From: Verrucomicrobia bacterium UBA3222
GTDB lineage: Bacteria > Verrucomicrobiota > Verrucomicrobiia > Opitutales > UBA9783
Direction of reading: 5' to 3'
DNA length: 30,767 nt
NCBI GenBank assembly: GCA_002363035.1
Contig: DEWA01000024.1
Location: forward strand, 1-30,767
This document shows, one piece after another, positions 1 to 7,787 of the stretch (its first letter is position 1; every line of letters starts with the position of its first letter). The notes beneath the pieces are model-generated. The model made no database searches. It had not been told where the DNA came from and worked only from the letters and a program-made list of their open reading frames with translations. Position numbers and translations under genes: made by a program.

Positions 1-58
1 TGTAAGTGCGGTGACGCATTGAGCTAAATACTACTAATGTTCCGAGTGAATTTATGTT
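1..58 (+). rRNA. rrl: 23S rRNA, 3' end only
   Basis: The first ~58 bases align with the last bases of bacterial 23S rRNA: TGTAAGTGCGGTGACGC, then TTGAGCTAA, then ACTAATG (E. coli has TGTAAGCGCAGCGATGCG, TTGAGCTAA, ACTAATG). The rest of the gene lies left of the window. The exact 3' end is estimated from the E. coli alignment. The 190-base spacer to the 5S gene contains no tRNA that I can see. Confidence 0.9.
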
Positions 59-248
59 TCTTACTTTGGCGATGTAGTTTTCTGCGGTATTCATTAAACA
101 ATCAAAAAATAGCGGAAGTTTCTGACTTTTCGAGGTACTTTCAGGCAGGTAGCACTCTTCTTTGGTGTTGTCGTTTGTTATCGGGTATCTTGGTTCGAGT
201 GCAATGCGTTGCGCCGTATGTCGGAGACGGATGTTTGATTTGATACTT

Positions 249-367
249 TGCCCGGTGACGATAAGCTCAGGGGAAACACACGTTCTCATTCCGAACACGC
301 TCGTTAAGACCTGAACTGCCGATGGTAGTGTCCTGCAATGGGATGTGAGAGTAGGTGATCGCCGGGT
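249..367 (+). rRNA. rrf: 5S rRNA
   Basis: A ~119-base segment carries the conserved 5S blocks: a 5' TGCCCGGTGACGATA, CATTCCGAACACG (the CCGAAC loop), CTGCCGATGGTAGTG and TGAGAGTAGGTGATCGCCGGG. The 5' GCCCGG pairs with the 3' CCGGG to close the terminal helix. A run of eight T follows directly, so the terminal helix may itself give some termination. Ends are good to a few bases. Confidence 0.95.
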
Positions 368-506
368 TTTTTTTGTTTTCTCGTTTGTTCTTCTTTTCGT
401 TTATTTAGAACTTGATTTCTCCTATCTGTTTGGTGTTTTATCTGTTCTGATTGAGTTTTGTGTGTGGTTTCCAAGGAATTCGGCGAAGTTTTTCGATGGT
501 TTTTTT

Positions 507-534
507 GCGACAATATGATGTCGCGGATTTTTTT
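507..534 (+). terminator. Intrinsic terminator of the rRNA operon
   Basis: A perfect 6-bp stem GCGACA / TGTCGC with a six-base loop is followed by GGA and seven T. It lies ~140 bases after the 5S gene and before the glycosyltransferase, so it probably ends rRNA transcription. The rest of 368-643 is T-rich and I see no gene in it. A second small hairpin (GTTGGT / ACCAAC, 611-629) sits just before the glycosyltransferase start. Confidence 0.75.
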
Positions 535-643
535 AAACAGAGTGTTTGTGAAATTTTAAAGACTTAGAGAAAATCTTGATATCCCATGAGGCGTTTTTAG
601 AATCAGAGGTGTTGGTTGCGACTACCAACGATTGATATTTTTT

Positions 644-1699
644 ATGGAGCACATTATCGATCCGAAGTTTTTTTGTCATAAAAAGTTGACATTCGCAGTT
701 CCCTGTTACAACCATGAAAACTACATTTCCGAATGCTTGGATTCAATTTTAGCGCAAGAACTCAATGTTCCGTTTGATATTTTGGTCTGTGATGATGCCA
801 GCACGGATAATACGCCGAATGTATTAAGAGAATATCTGCGTAGATATCCCGATAAAATAAAAGTCATCTTTCTGGAAAAAAATGGCGGAAATTTGCACAC
901 GCTCAATACTTTGTTTAATCATATTAAATCGGAGTATTTTTACGTTGTCGACAGCGACGATTATCTGTTGGGAACGCATTTTGTGCAAAAGGCTTTGGAT
1001 TTTTTGGAAAAGTATCCAGACTACACAATGTGTAGCGGGAATGCTTTCCTTTTAGAAGGTGGACGCATTAAGGGGAATTACTCGTCTCAAAAGATTTTAG
1101 GTTTGGATTTTTCATGGAGTAGTTATTTCGAACTTGGTATATGCACGAAACCGCAGAATTCATCTATTTTATATCGAAATGTTATTTTTATCGATGGAGT
1201 GACGAATGAGTTTTTACAAGCTGAAAATAATTTTGCTTGTTTAGTGTATCGTGGTGAATCCTTGAGAATTTTGCGACATTTACAAAAGGGAAAGTTATTT
1301 TTTTTGAGAGATAATGTAGTTGTTTATCGGATACATAAAGATGGTCTTTGGAACGGAAAATCTCAAGTAACGTGTGTTATTCGACGTGTTTATTCCTATT
1401 TATATTTATGTGAAGTTTTCATCGATTGCAGAAAATATTACGAATCTCTCTTCTTTTTCCATTATTCCCGTGTATCAAGAGCAATCTACAAAAATCGCGC
1501 TAATCCAAATTATTTACGACAGGAAGATTGCGACTTCTTAAAAGAAATTTATCGTTTACTGCCAACGGCAAATTTGGATTGGAGTAAGTTTAAATGGCAT
1601 TCAAGCATTTTGGTAAAGTGTTTTTATAAAGCAAGAACCTGTGCCTGGCTTCTTTGTCGACAGATGTATCGGATTTTAAGTCGGAAGCAGATCGTTTGA
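644..1699 (+). CDS. Family 2 glycosyltransferase
   Basis: A 351-aa protein with a GT-A glycosyltransferase N-terminus. It opens with a hydrophobic strand ending in VPCYNHENY (res. 19-27), followed by the nucleotide-sugar loop DDAS (50-53) and the metal-binding DSDD (103-106). This is the usual GT2 arrangement for moving a sugar from a nucleotide donor to a surface glycan or lipid-linked acceptor; donor and acceptor cannot be read from sequence. The C-terminal ~150 residues are rich in Tyr, Cys and basic residues and look like an acceptor-side helical region; there is no obvious membrane anchor. ATG 644 is chosen over TTG 632 because it is the first ATG. The coding sequence is clearly more AT-rich than ileS or the phage genes, which suggests acquisition. 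It stands alone between the rRNA terminator and a convergent gene. Confidence 0.85.
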   Translation: MEHIIDPKFFCHKKLTFAVPCYNHENYISECLDSILAQELNVPFDILVCDDASTDNTPNVLREYLRRYPDKIKVIFLEKNGGNLHTLNTLFNHIKSEYFYVVDSDDYLLGTHFVQKALDFLEKYPDYTMCSGNAFLLEGGRIKGNYSSQKILGLDFSWSSYFELGICTKPQNSSILYRNVIFIDGVTNEFLQAENNFACLVYRGESLRILRHLQKGKLFFLRDNVVVYRIHKDGLWNGKSQVTCVIRRVYSYLYLCEVFIDCRKYYESLFFFHYSRVSRAIYKNRANPNYLRQEDCDFLKEIYRLLPTANLDWSKFKWHSSILVKCFYKARTCAWLLCRQMYRILSRKQIV

Positions 1700-1750
1700 T
1701 TTCAAAACAATGTTTACACAGAGCCAGTTGGCACCGCGTTTCTTTAAATC

Positions 1751-2812
1751 TTACTTCACGGATATATTTTCAAGAACACTCTTCAGCCACACAAAACTTT
1801 GTTCGATAACTTCCGGCAAGCGTGCGACTTGATGCCCAACATTTTTAAGGCGCATGTACGTAATATTTACGCCTGCTTGTTTTGCGTATTCCACAAAGGC
1901 ATCCTCGGAACGGATGGCGGTATCTAAATCTCCCGCAACGACCAAATACGGAGAACGAATCTGTTGGTATTCCGTTGCCGGCCATTGAAGTGCATCGGCA
2001 TGATACGCATAGGTCATGCCCATGAAGAGTTTTTCGAAAGTCGGATTTTTGCAAGTTTTATCCATTAAAGCATCATAATCTCGGCGCGTGCGCGGAAATT
2101 CCTTTTTGAGCGACCCGGGAAACCATTGCGGTAAGCGTGCGCGCAATCGAATATGCCACGGAAGACTTTCGAACAAATGCATTCCGTCGATGAATGCCCA
2201 TAATTCATCGCGCCAAGCCCAACCGTCGGCACCGGACCAATTCACGGTTGCAAGCGTTTGGTCGGCATAGGCAATGGTTAAAGCCGTTACCAAAGGGCCG
2301 CCTTCCGAAACTCCGACGAAAATTAATTTCCCGTTCCAACCTTGGGGCGGGTGTTTTTGAAGATACTCAATTACATTGCGATGATCCTGTAGGCGTTGTG
2401 TTCGCGTGTAATGTCGCATAAACATATCTGCATCGATAGTTGCGGCATCCATACCCCATTGTTCGCAGGTAACGAGGCCAATACCGAGCTCCAAAAATTC
2501 CTTTAAAAAAAATCGATGCATATGAATAATGCTGTACAAACTTTCTTTTGAAGAGGAGCCGGTGCAGAAGAAGGCAATCGGATAGGATTTATTGGATGGT
2601 TTGCTGAAGTAAAAAGTAATGGCAGGTGCGTCTTTTTGCGGTCGTGCGACTGAAAATGTGCAGGATGACGGCGGCGTATAAGTCGGCAGAGGGCCTTTCT
2701 CGTCAAAAGAAAATTTATAAGGCGTAATGTTCCCTTCATCAGCCAAAAGGGTTGAGAAACTGAAGAAAATAATGAGAAACCGAAGAAAACGGAAAATAAC
2801 AATATGTTTCAT
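1751..2812 (-). CDS. Secreted alpha/beta hydrolase
   Basis: A 353-aa alpha/beta-hydrolase-fold protein. Residues 1-24 form a signal peptide or signal anchor: a basic start, a long aromatic-hydrophobic core, then LLADEG. The nucleophile elbow is GVSEG (167-171, Ser169). The acid is probably Asp295 or Asp297 in AGDLDTA, and the base is His327 in NVGHQVARLP, near the C-terminus as expected. The fold is thus clear, but the substrate (ester, peptide or lipid) is not. ATG 2812 is preferred over an in-frame TTG at 2833 because it places the signal peptide at the N-terminus and has GAAAGAG just upstream. It follows the NUDIX gene by 17 bases on the same strand and is probably cotranscribed with it. 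Its 3' end faces the glycosyltransferase with only ~50 bases between. Confidence 0.8.
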   Translation of the reverse strand: MKHIVIFRFLRFLIIFFSFSTLLADEGNITPYKFSFDEKGPLPTYTPPSSCTFSVARPQKDAPAITFYFSKPSNKSYPIAFFCTGSSSKESLYSIIHMHRFFLKEFLELGIGLVTCEQWGMDAATIDADMFMRHYTRTQRLQDHRNVIEYLQKHPPQGWNGKLIFVGVSEGGPLVTALTIAYADQTLATVNWSGADGWAWRDELWAFIDGMHLFESLPWHIRLRARLPQWFPGSLKKEFPRTRRDYDALMDKTCKNPTFEKLFMGMTYAYHADALQWPATEYQQIRSPYLVVAGDLDTAIRSEDAFVEYAKQAGVNITYMRLKNVGHQVARLPEVIEQSFVWLKSVLENISVK

Positions 2813-2829
2813 CTCTTTCGTGCCATTTC

Positions 2830-3369
2830 TCAATTTTTCGCTTTATCTTCCGTCCATCGTTTCCATTTCCGATACAGTCGCTTGAGATTTTCTATATCTT
2901 TTACCTGCTCGGGTAACTCCGAAAACCACCGTAAATCGATAGATTCGTCTGAAATTTTGATGGTGTCGTTCGGATCCTGCGTTTGAAGCAGAAAATTGAA
3001 GTCGTACGCAAGGTGATCCGTGATGCAGATGTCAAAAATGTCTTTTGAAACAAGCGCCAGGGACTTTAATCCCGACTCTTCCTGTGCTTCTCTAAGAGCC
3101 GTGCGATGAATGTCATACAGGTCGCATGCTTCGGGATGCCCGCCGAGCGGAAGCCACAGTTTGAGTTTTTTGTGTAATGTCAGTAAAAATTGATCGCCCG
3201 TAAAGTTCACAATCCACGCGGAAGCGGTAATATGACCTTCGCGGCAGGTGCGTTCGAAGCAATCCCTGTGCGCGGTGACGAAATTGAGCATCTTCCTTTT
3301 CAAAGAAGCTTCGTTATCGTCGCAAGGTTCGTAGGCATTTAACAATTGAAGGAGCGGTTGACGATGCAT
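2830..3369 (-). CDS. NUDIX hydrolase
   Basis: A 179-aa protein with a NUDIX box at residues 76-101: GGH, then ALREAQEESGL with the metal-binding REAQEE glutamates. The spacing between the first Gly and the REAQEE helix is two residues longer than the classical GX5EX7REUXEEXGU. This matches the variant reading GGHxxx...ALREAxEESGL found in many uncharacterised bacterial NUDIX proteins. Such enzymes cleave a nucleoside diphosphate linked to another group; the substrate is unknown here. The ~40-residue N-terminal helical extension is also common in this subgroup. The ATG lies only 30 bases after the tRNA-Leu 3' end on the same strand, so the mRNA may be released by tRNA processing. No Shine-Dalgarno sequence is visible. 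The hydrolase gene follows in the same direction. Confidence 0.85.
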   Translation of the reverse strand: MHRQPLLQLLNAYEPCDDNEASLKRKMLNFVTAHRDCFERTCREGHITASAWIVNFTGDQFLLTLHKKLKLWLPLGGHPEACDLYDIHRTALREAQEESGLKSLALVSKDIFDICITDHLAYDFNFLLQTQDPNDTIKISDESIDLRWFSELPEQVKDIENLKRLYRKWKRWTEDKAKN

Positions 3370-3398
3370 AATGAATTATTGGTACGTACGGTTATCGA

Positions 3399-3482
3399 TG
3401 GTGCTTGAGAAGGGACTCGAACCCTTACGCCTTACGGCATCGGATCCTAAATCCGACGCGTCTGCCATTCCGCCACTCAAGC
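3399..3482 (-). tRNA. tRNA-Leu (anticodon UAG)
   Basis: Read on the minus strand, the acceptor arms GCTTGAG (5') and CTCAAGC (3') pair perfectly and are followed by an encoded ACCA. The D-arm region is TGGCGGAATGGCAGACGC. The anticodon stem TCGGA / TCCGA encloses loop TTTAGGA, giving UAG, which reads CUA leucine codons. A long class II variable arm (TGCCGTAAGGCGTA) and the T-loop GGTTCGAGTCC complete the cloverleaf. Length is 84 with CCA. Confidence 0.97.
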
Positions 3483-3555
3483 GCGTCTTTAATTGCTTAA
3501 ATCCAAACAATTTTTTCGGTGGGAAACAATCATTTTTGTAGTCATCGAAGATATA

Positions 3556-3585
3556 TTGAATTTTTATGAGAAAAACCTATATAAA
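3556..3585 (+). promoter_or_regulatory. Sigma-70-type promoter for ileS
   Basis: TTGAAT (3556-3561) and TATAAA (3580-3585) are separated by 18 bases, giving a predicted start near 3592 and a leader of ~47 bases before the ATG at 3639. It lies in the AT-rich gap between the divergent tRNA-Leu and ileS. The match is by eye only. Confidence 0.5.
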
Positions 3586-3638
3586 AGCACTTGACTTATC
3601 TAAAAAAAATTCTTTCAGAGAGGGTGCGTACAGCGAAG

Positions 3639-6434
3639 ATGAGCGAAAAATCCTTAAAAGAGACGTTAAATTTGCCGAAAACCGCGTTTCCAATGAAGGC
3701 GGAACTGGTCAGGCGCGAACAGGAGCGGTTACAAAAGTGGGATGAGGGACGTTTATACGAAAAAATTCGGAAAAAAAACGCAAACAATCCCCGTTTTCTG
3801 CTTCATGACGGTCCGCCGTTCACAAACGGCGATGTGCACATCGGAACCGCGCTGAATAAGATCTTAAAGGATATCATTCTGCGTTACAAGAGCATGTGCG
3901 GGTTTTCGACGCCGTACATCCCGGGTTGGGACTGCCACGGGTTGCCGATTGAGCACAAAGTCGCCAAAGAACAGCCGGAGTTATTGAACAATCCCGTTGC
4001 GATGCGAAAAGCCTGTGCGCAGTTTTCCGACAGTTTTATCAAAAAACAGGAGAAGCAATTTCGTCGGTTGGGTGTCTTGGCGGATTGGGAGCACGCCTAT
4101 CAGACGAAAAATCCCGCTTACGAAGCGAATGTGCTGCGAACGTTTGCGAAGTTTGTGCGCGTCGGTTGGGTCTATCGCAGCAAAAAGCCCGTTTATTGGT
4201 CGATTCCGTGTAAAACCGCGCTGGCGGAGGCGGAGATCGAATATAAGGAGGTCACAAGCGCGAGTATTTGGGTGAAATTTCGGATTTCGGAGCCCGAAAA
4301 GTATGGGTTGGATACAAATTCCTTTGTGGTGATTTGGACGACGACGCCGTGGACGATGCCCGCAAACCGCGCGATCGCCGTTGCGCCGAATTTGCAATAT
4401 ATTGCCTTGAAAGTCGGGAACGAAACGTACTTGGCGGCGGAGGGGTTGGCGGAAGCGTTTATCAAGGATTGCGGTTTGAAAGATGTTGTGCGCGGAAAAA
4501 CGTTCCTTGGTAAAGACTTGGAAGGCATGAGAACGCGGCATCCGTTTCTGAATTTCGAAAGTCCCGTTGTTTGTGCCGATTATGTCACTCTGGATGCGGG
4601 AACGGGTTGCGTGCATACGGCTCCGGGACACGGAATGGATGACTATCTGACGGGGTTGAAATATGACCTGGAAATCGCCTGCCCCGTGGATGATAACGGC
4701 TGTCTGATGTCGGAGGGCGGTATGCCGGCGGAATTGGTCGGGAAAGCCGTTTGGACGCCGAAGGGCAATTCGCCGGCGAATGAGGCGGTGATTGCGTTAT
4801 TGAAAGAAAAAAATGCACTTTTGCACGAAGCGCCTTATATGCATTCGTATCCGCACTGCTGGCGTTCGAAGTCCCCTGTTATTGCGCGCGCTTTGCCACA
4901 GTGGTTTATCCGTCTGGATGCTTTGAAACAAAAGGCAAAGGCGGCGATTGAGAAAGTGCAGTGGTTGCCCGATTGGGGAAAGAAGCGCATTCTCGGTTCC
5001 GTTGCGGCGCGTCCCGATTGGTGCATCAGCCGTCAACGTACCTGGGGACTTCCGTTGCCGGCGTTTTTTGATGAGAATAATCAGCCGTTGTTGGATGCGG
5101 ACGTGATTGAGGCACTGTGCGACAAAATCGAAAAATACGGAACGCAATGGTGGTTCGAGAACGATGAAAAAACGTTATTGGAAGGCATTCCTTTGCCGAA
5201 AAATTGGCAGGGAACTTTGAAAAAAAGTTCCGATACGCTGGATGTGTGGATTGATTCGGGTTGCAGTCATGCGGCGGTTTTAAAGCCGAACGATTGGTTC
5301 CCGGCGGATTTATATTTGGAGGGCAGTGACCAACATCGCGGTTGGTTCCAATCGTCGTTGATGACGGCGTTGGTCGACGGCGATTGCGCGCCTTATAAGA
5401 CCGTTCTTACGCACGGCTTTTTCGTGGACGAAGAGCGGAAGAAAATTTCCAAAAGTTCCGCCAATGCCGACAAACCACAGACCGCCGATGCGTATGTCGG
5501 CAAATACGGCGCGGACATTGTGCGTTTGTGGATTGCGTCCGAGGATTACAAGGATGATATTCCCGTGTCCGAGACCATCCTGCAACACGTGATTGCGACC
5601 TATCGCACGTTGCGAAATACTCTGCGGTTTCAGTTGGGTAATTTGTATGATTTTGATCCTGCGAAAGATAAAGTGCCGTACGATCGGTTGCTCGACATGG
5701 ATCGTTGGGCGCTGACGGAAACGAATGCGCTCATTCGGGAAGTTACGGCGGCGTACGAAGGGTATGATTTTCACAAAGTTTATCAGGCGGTGAACCGTTT
5801 TTGTACACTGACTTTGTCGGCGCGGTATCATGATATTTTAAAGGATCGCCTTTATACGTTGCGTGCAGACGGTTTGGAGCGGCGTTCGGCGCAAACGGTG
5901 CTGTTTGAGATTTGTCAAACGTTGTTGAAACTGACGGCACCGATTTTAACCTTTACCGCCGATGAAGCCTGGGGGTACTTATGGGGAAATTCCGACTTCG
6001 GTTATCAACAATCGATTCATTTGGAAGATTTCCCGAAACCAAACCCGCAGTGGGATGACGAGCGCGTCGTGAAGGATTTTGCCGAGCTGTTTCGTTTGCG
6101 CGAAAAGGTACAGTTTGAACTGGAGAAGGCGCGACAACAAAAGGTCATCGGTCAGTCGCTGGATGCGCAGGTGCTTATTGCGATCGGTAAGCAAAACGCA
6201 TGGTGCCCGTTGGCGCAAACGTATCGCGAACAATTGCCGGAGTGCTTTATCGTTTCCGCCGTACATGTTAAGGAAAGCGACGGCGATGCTTGCGACGTGA
6301 TCGTGAAACATGCCGACGGTGTGCGTTGTCCGCGCACCTGGCGGTGGGTCGATAAACTGGTGGAAGTGGAAGGTTTCGGAGCCGTTTCGGAGCGTTGCGC
6401 GGACGTGTTGCGGTTTCGGAAGCAGAGTTTATAA
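3639..6434 (+). CDS. ileS: Isoleucyl-tRNA synthetase
   Basis: A class I synthetase of 931 aa, normal for bacterial IleRS, that charges tRNA-Ile in the cytoplasm. Visible motifs: the HIGH-type HIGT (67-70) after DGPPFTNGDV, WDCHGLPIE soon after, an editing (CP1) domain with the TTPWT-type motif, and the KMSKS-type KISKS (602-606). The C-terminal anticodon-binding part ends in a degenerate zinc finger. Only Cys897 and Cys920 remain, while the usual partner cysteines are Thr900 and Ser917. ATG 3639 is chosen because the family's N-terminal LNLPKTAFPM follows at the usual distance; an upstream TTG at 3591 would overlap the predicted transcription start. The stop overlaps the next ATG (TAATG), so ileS, the DksA-like gene and lspA are probably one operon. 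Confidence 0.97.
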   Translation: MSEKSLKETLNLPKTAFPMKAELVRREQERLQKWDEGRLYEKIRKKNANNPRFLLHDGPPFTNGDVHIGTALNKILKDIILRYKSMCGFSTPYIPGWDCHGLPIEHKVAKEQPELLNNPVAMRKACAQFSDSFIKKQEKQFRRLGVLADWEHAYQTKNPAYEANVLRTFAKFVRVGWVYRSKKPVYWSIPCKTALAEAEIEYKEVTSASIWVKFRISEPEKYGLDTNSFVVIWTTTPWTMPANRAIAVAPNLQYIALKVGNETYLAAEGLAEAFIKDCGLKDVVRGKTFLGKDLEGMRTRHPFLNFESPVVCADYVTLDAGTGCVHTAPGHGMDDYLTGLKYDLEIACPVDDNGCLMSEGGMPAELVGKAVWTPKGNSPANEAVIALLKEKNALLHEAPYMHSYPHCWRSKSPVIARALPQWFIRLDALKQKAKAAIEKVQWLPDWGKKRILGSVAARPDWCISRQRTWGLPLPAFFDENNQPLLDADVIEALCDKIEKYGTQWWFENDEKTLLEGIPLPKNWQGTLKKSSDTLDVWIDSGCSHAAVLKPNDWFPADLYLEGSDQHRGWFQSSLMTALVDGDCAPYKTVLTHGFFVDEERKKISKSSANADKPQTADAYVGKYGADIVRLWIASEDYKDDIPVSETILQHVIATYRTLRNTLRFQLGNLYDFDPAKDKVPYDRLLDMDRWALTETNALIREVTAAYEGYDFHKVYQAVNRFCTLTLSARYHDILKDRLYTLRADGLERRSAQTVLFEICQTLLKLTAPILTFTADEAWGYLWGNSDFGYQQSIHLEDFPKPNPQWDDERVVKDFAELFRLREKVQFELEKARQQKVIGQSLDAQVLIAIGKQNAWCPLAQTYREQLPECFIVSAVHVKESDGDACDVIVKHADGVRCPRTWRWVDKLVEVEGFGAVSERCADVLRFRKQSL

Positions 6435-7066
6435 TGGAGCAACGGCGTTGCATACAGGGAAGGATGCGGAAAATGGGTTTTCATGGAAAGAAAAATAAGT
6501 CGCCGTCGGAACGTAGGGGTGATGCTTTGAAAAATGCTTCGGGCAATGCGTCTTCGAAGGATTCGAAGAAATTGACGGGCGGGAAACCGTCGGGAGTTGC
6601 GGTATCTCAAGAACGTGTTTTGCATACCGCTTCGCCGGCGGATATTCTCGGTGTTCAACCGAAGCCGTCGGTTCCGAAAAAAGAAGCTTCCGTTCCAAAG
6701 AAATGGGAGCCGTTTTATCGCAAGCTGTTGCGTCTGCAAACGCTTCTGACGGATGGAAATGTTGCGTCCGAGGAAGGCGATGAGGAATTGTTGGAGTTCG
6801 TATTTGATCGATCGCGAACGCTTGCGGAGGTCAAAGATGCGATCGAGCGTATTTTTAAGGGTACCTACGGCGTTTGTGAATTAACGCGCAAACCGATTGC
6901 GCTTGAACGACTGTCTGCCATTCCCTACACGCGTTACTCGTTGGAAGGGCAACGGCAGGCGGAAGCATTTCGTTCCGATGCGTTTTCTTCGGAAGAGGAG
7001 GAATTGGATACGAATGCAGACAGAGAAGGATTTTCGTACACACCCGATGAGTTGTCGGATGAGTAA
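6434..7066 (+). CDS. DksA/TraR-family protein lacking most zinc ligands
   Basis: A 210-aa protein with a long basic, Ser/Lys-rich N-terminus (1-90), a predicted helical hairpin (~91-142, acidic tip region DEELLEF) and a C-terminal DksA-type zinc-finger fold, GTYGVCELTRKPI...YTRYSLEGQ. DksA proteins bind in the RNA polymerase secondary channel and modulate rRNA and other promoters with ppGpp. Of the four usual finger cysteines only Cys148 is left; the others are Thr151, Ser169 and Gly172. The fold must therefore be held without zinc, as in known cysteine-poor DksA relatives. ATG 6434 overlaps the ileS stop by one base (TAATG). Gene order ileS-dksA-lspA supports the family call. The exact regulatory role is inferred from the family. 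Confidence 0.8.
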   Translation: MEQRRCIQGRMRKMGFHGKKNKSPSERRGDALKNASGNASSKDSKKLTGGKPSGVAVSQERVLHTASPADILGVQPKPSVPKKEASVPKKWEPFYRKLLRLQTLLTDGNVASEEGDEELLEFVFDRSRTLAEVKDAIERIFKGTYGVCELTRKPIALERLSAIPYTRYSLEGQRQAEAFRSDAFSSEEEELDTNADREGFSYTPDELSDE

Positions 7067-7508
7067 AACGTTTCGGACTTGGTTTTCCATTGCCTTTGGA
7101 ACGGTCGCGGCGGATCAGCTGACAAAGGCGGTTGCGTTGCATTTTGAACCGTATCATTTGCCGATTATTCCGAATTTCTTTTCTTTAACGCTGACGACCA
7201 ACAGCGGGAGCATTTGGGGCTTGGGTGCGGATTACACGCAGGTGTTGGCGTGGTTGGGAATTGTTTTCGTCCTTCTTTTGTGCGTTTTTTTTCGTTCTTT
7301 CATTCAAAAACACCCGATGACAAGCGGCTTCCTGACGGGCGGAATGGTCGGCAATACGATCGATCGCTTTGCGCGCGGGTATGTAACGGATTTTTTGGAT
7401 TTTTACATTCAATCATGGCATTGGCCGTGCTTTAATGTCGCCGATATCGCCATTACGGGAACGTGTCTGTGGCTGATGTTCGGCGGCGGGGCGATGAAAG
7501 AGGGTTGA
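7059..7508 (+). CDS. lspA: Lipoprotein signal peptidase (signal peptidase II)
   Basis: A 149-aa inner-membrane aspartyl protease that removes the signal peptide of diacylglyceryl-modified prolipoproteins. The family signatures are present: DQLTK (19-23), TTNSGSIWG, GGMVGNTIDR with catalytic Asp102, VTDFLDF, and FNVADI with catalytic Asp129. Four hydrophobic segments fit the usual topology, and length is close to the family norm. ATG 7059 is chosen; it overlaps the end of the DksA-like gene by 8 bases, implying coupled translation. Longer in-frame starts (7014, 7047) would only add a hydrophilic tail. It is the last gene of the ileS unit; a hairpin follows 30 bases later. Confidence 0.95.
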   Translation: MSKTFRTWFSIAFGTVAADQLTKAVALHFEPYHLPIIPNFFSLTLTTNSGSIWGLGADYTQVLAWLGIVFVLLLCVFFRSFIQKHPMTSGFLTGGMVGNTIDRFARGYVTDFLDFYIQSWHWPCFNVADIAITGTCLWLMFGGGAMKEG

Positions 7509-7538
7509 AATTGCCTGTTTTTTCGGGTTCAAAAGGCG

Positions 7539-7581
7539 TACGGAGCATAAGAACCTTCGACGGGTTCCGATGTGCTCCGTA
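7539..7581. terminator. Hairpin after lspA, probable terminator
   Basis: TACGGAGCA (7539-7547) pairs perfectly with TGCTCCGTA (7573-7581), and an inner GAACC / GGTTC stem continues the hairpin. AAAATAAGTTTGTTTTT follows on the plus strand, so it is not a textbook U-tract terminator, but its position after lspA suits one. A weaker inverted repeat, GTCGGTT (7716-7722) / AACCGAC (7742-7748), lies after the last phage-derived gene on the minus strand. I see no gene in 7509-7787. Confidence 0.5.
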
Positions 7582-7787
7582 AAATAAGTTTGTTTTTACG
7601 GTGAAGGAAAGAAACGTTGTACAAGGATATCGGCAGTTTCGTCTTGGTGCTTTCAGAGAGTGTTGAAAATGCAAAGCGGAGGCGGAGGGGTCGAGATCTT
7701 TCGCTGTTTATTCTCGTCGGTTGTCGATAGACCAGCTTTAAAACCGACAAAGCACAAACTTATTTTTTCGCGGCGTCACAACATCCC

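Noticed and set aside
304..513. Minus-strand ORF of 69 codons over the 5S gene and its trailer
   Set aside because: It overlaps the 5S rRNA and is low-complexity.
3399..3482. tRNA-Leu as attachment site of the phage-derived cluster
   Set aside because: It lies more than 4 kb away with intact housekeeping genes between, and no partial tRNA copy was seen at either cluster end.
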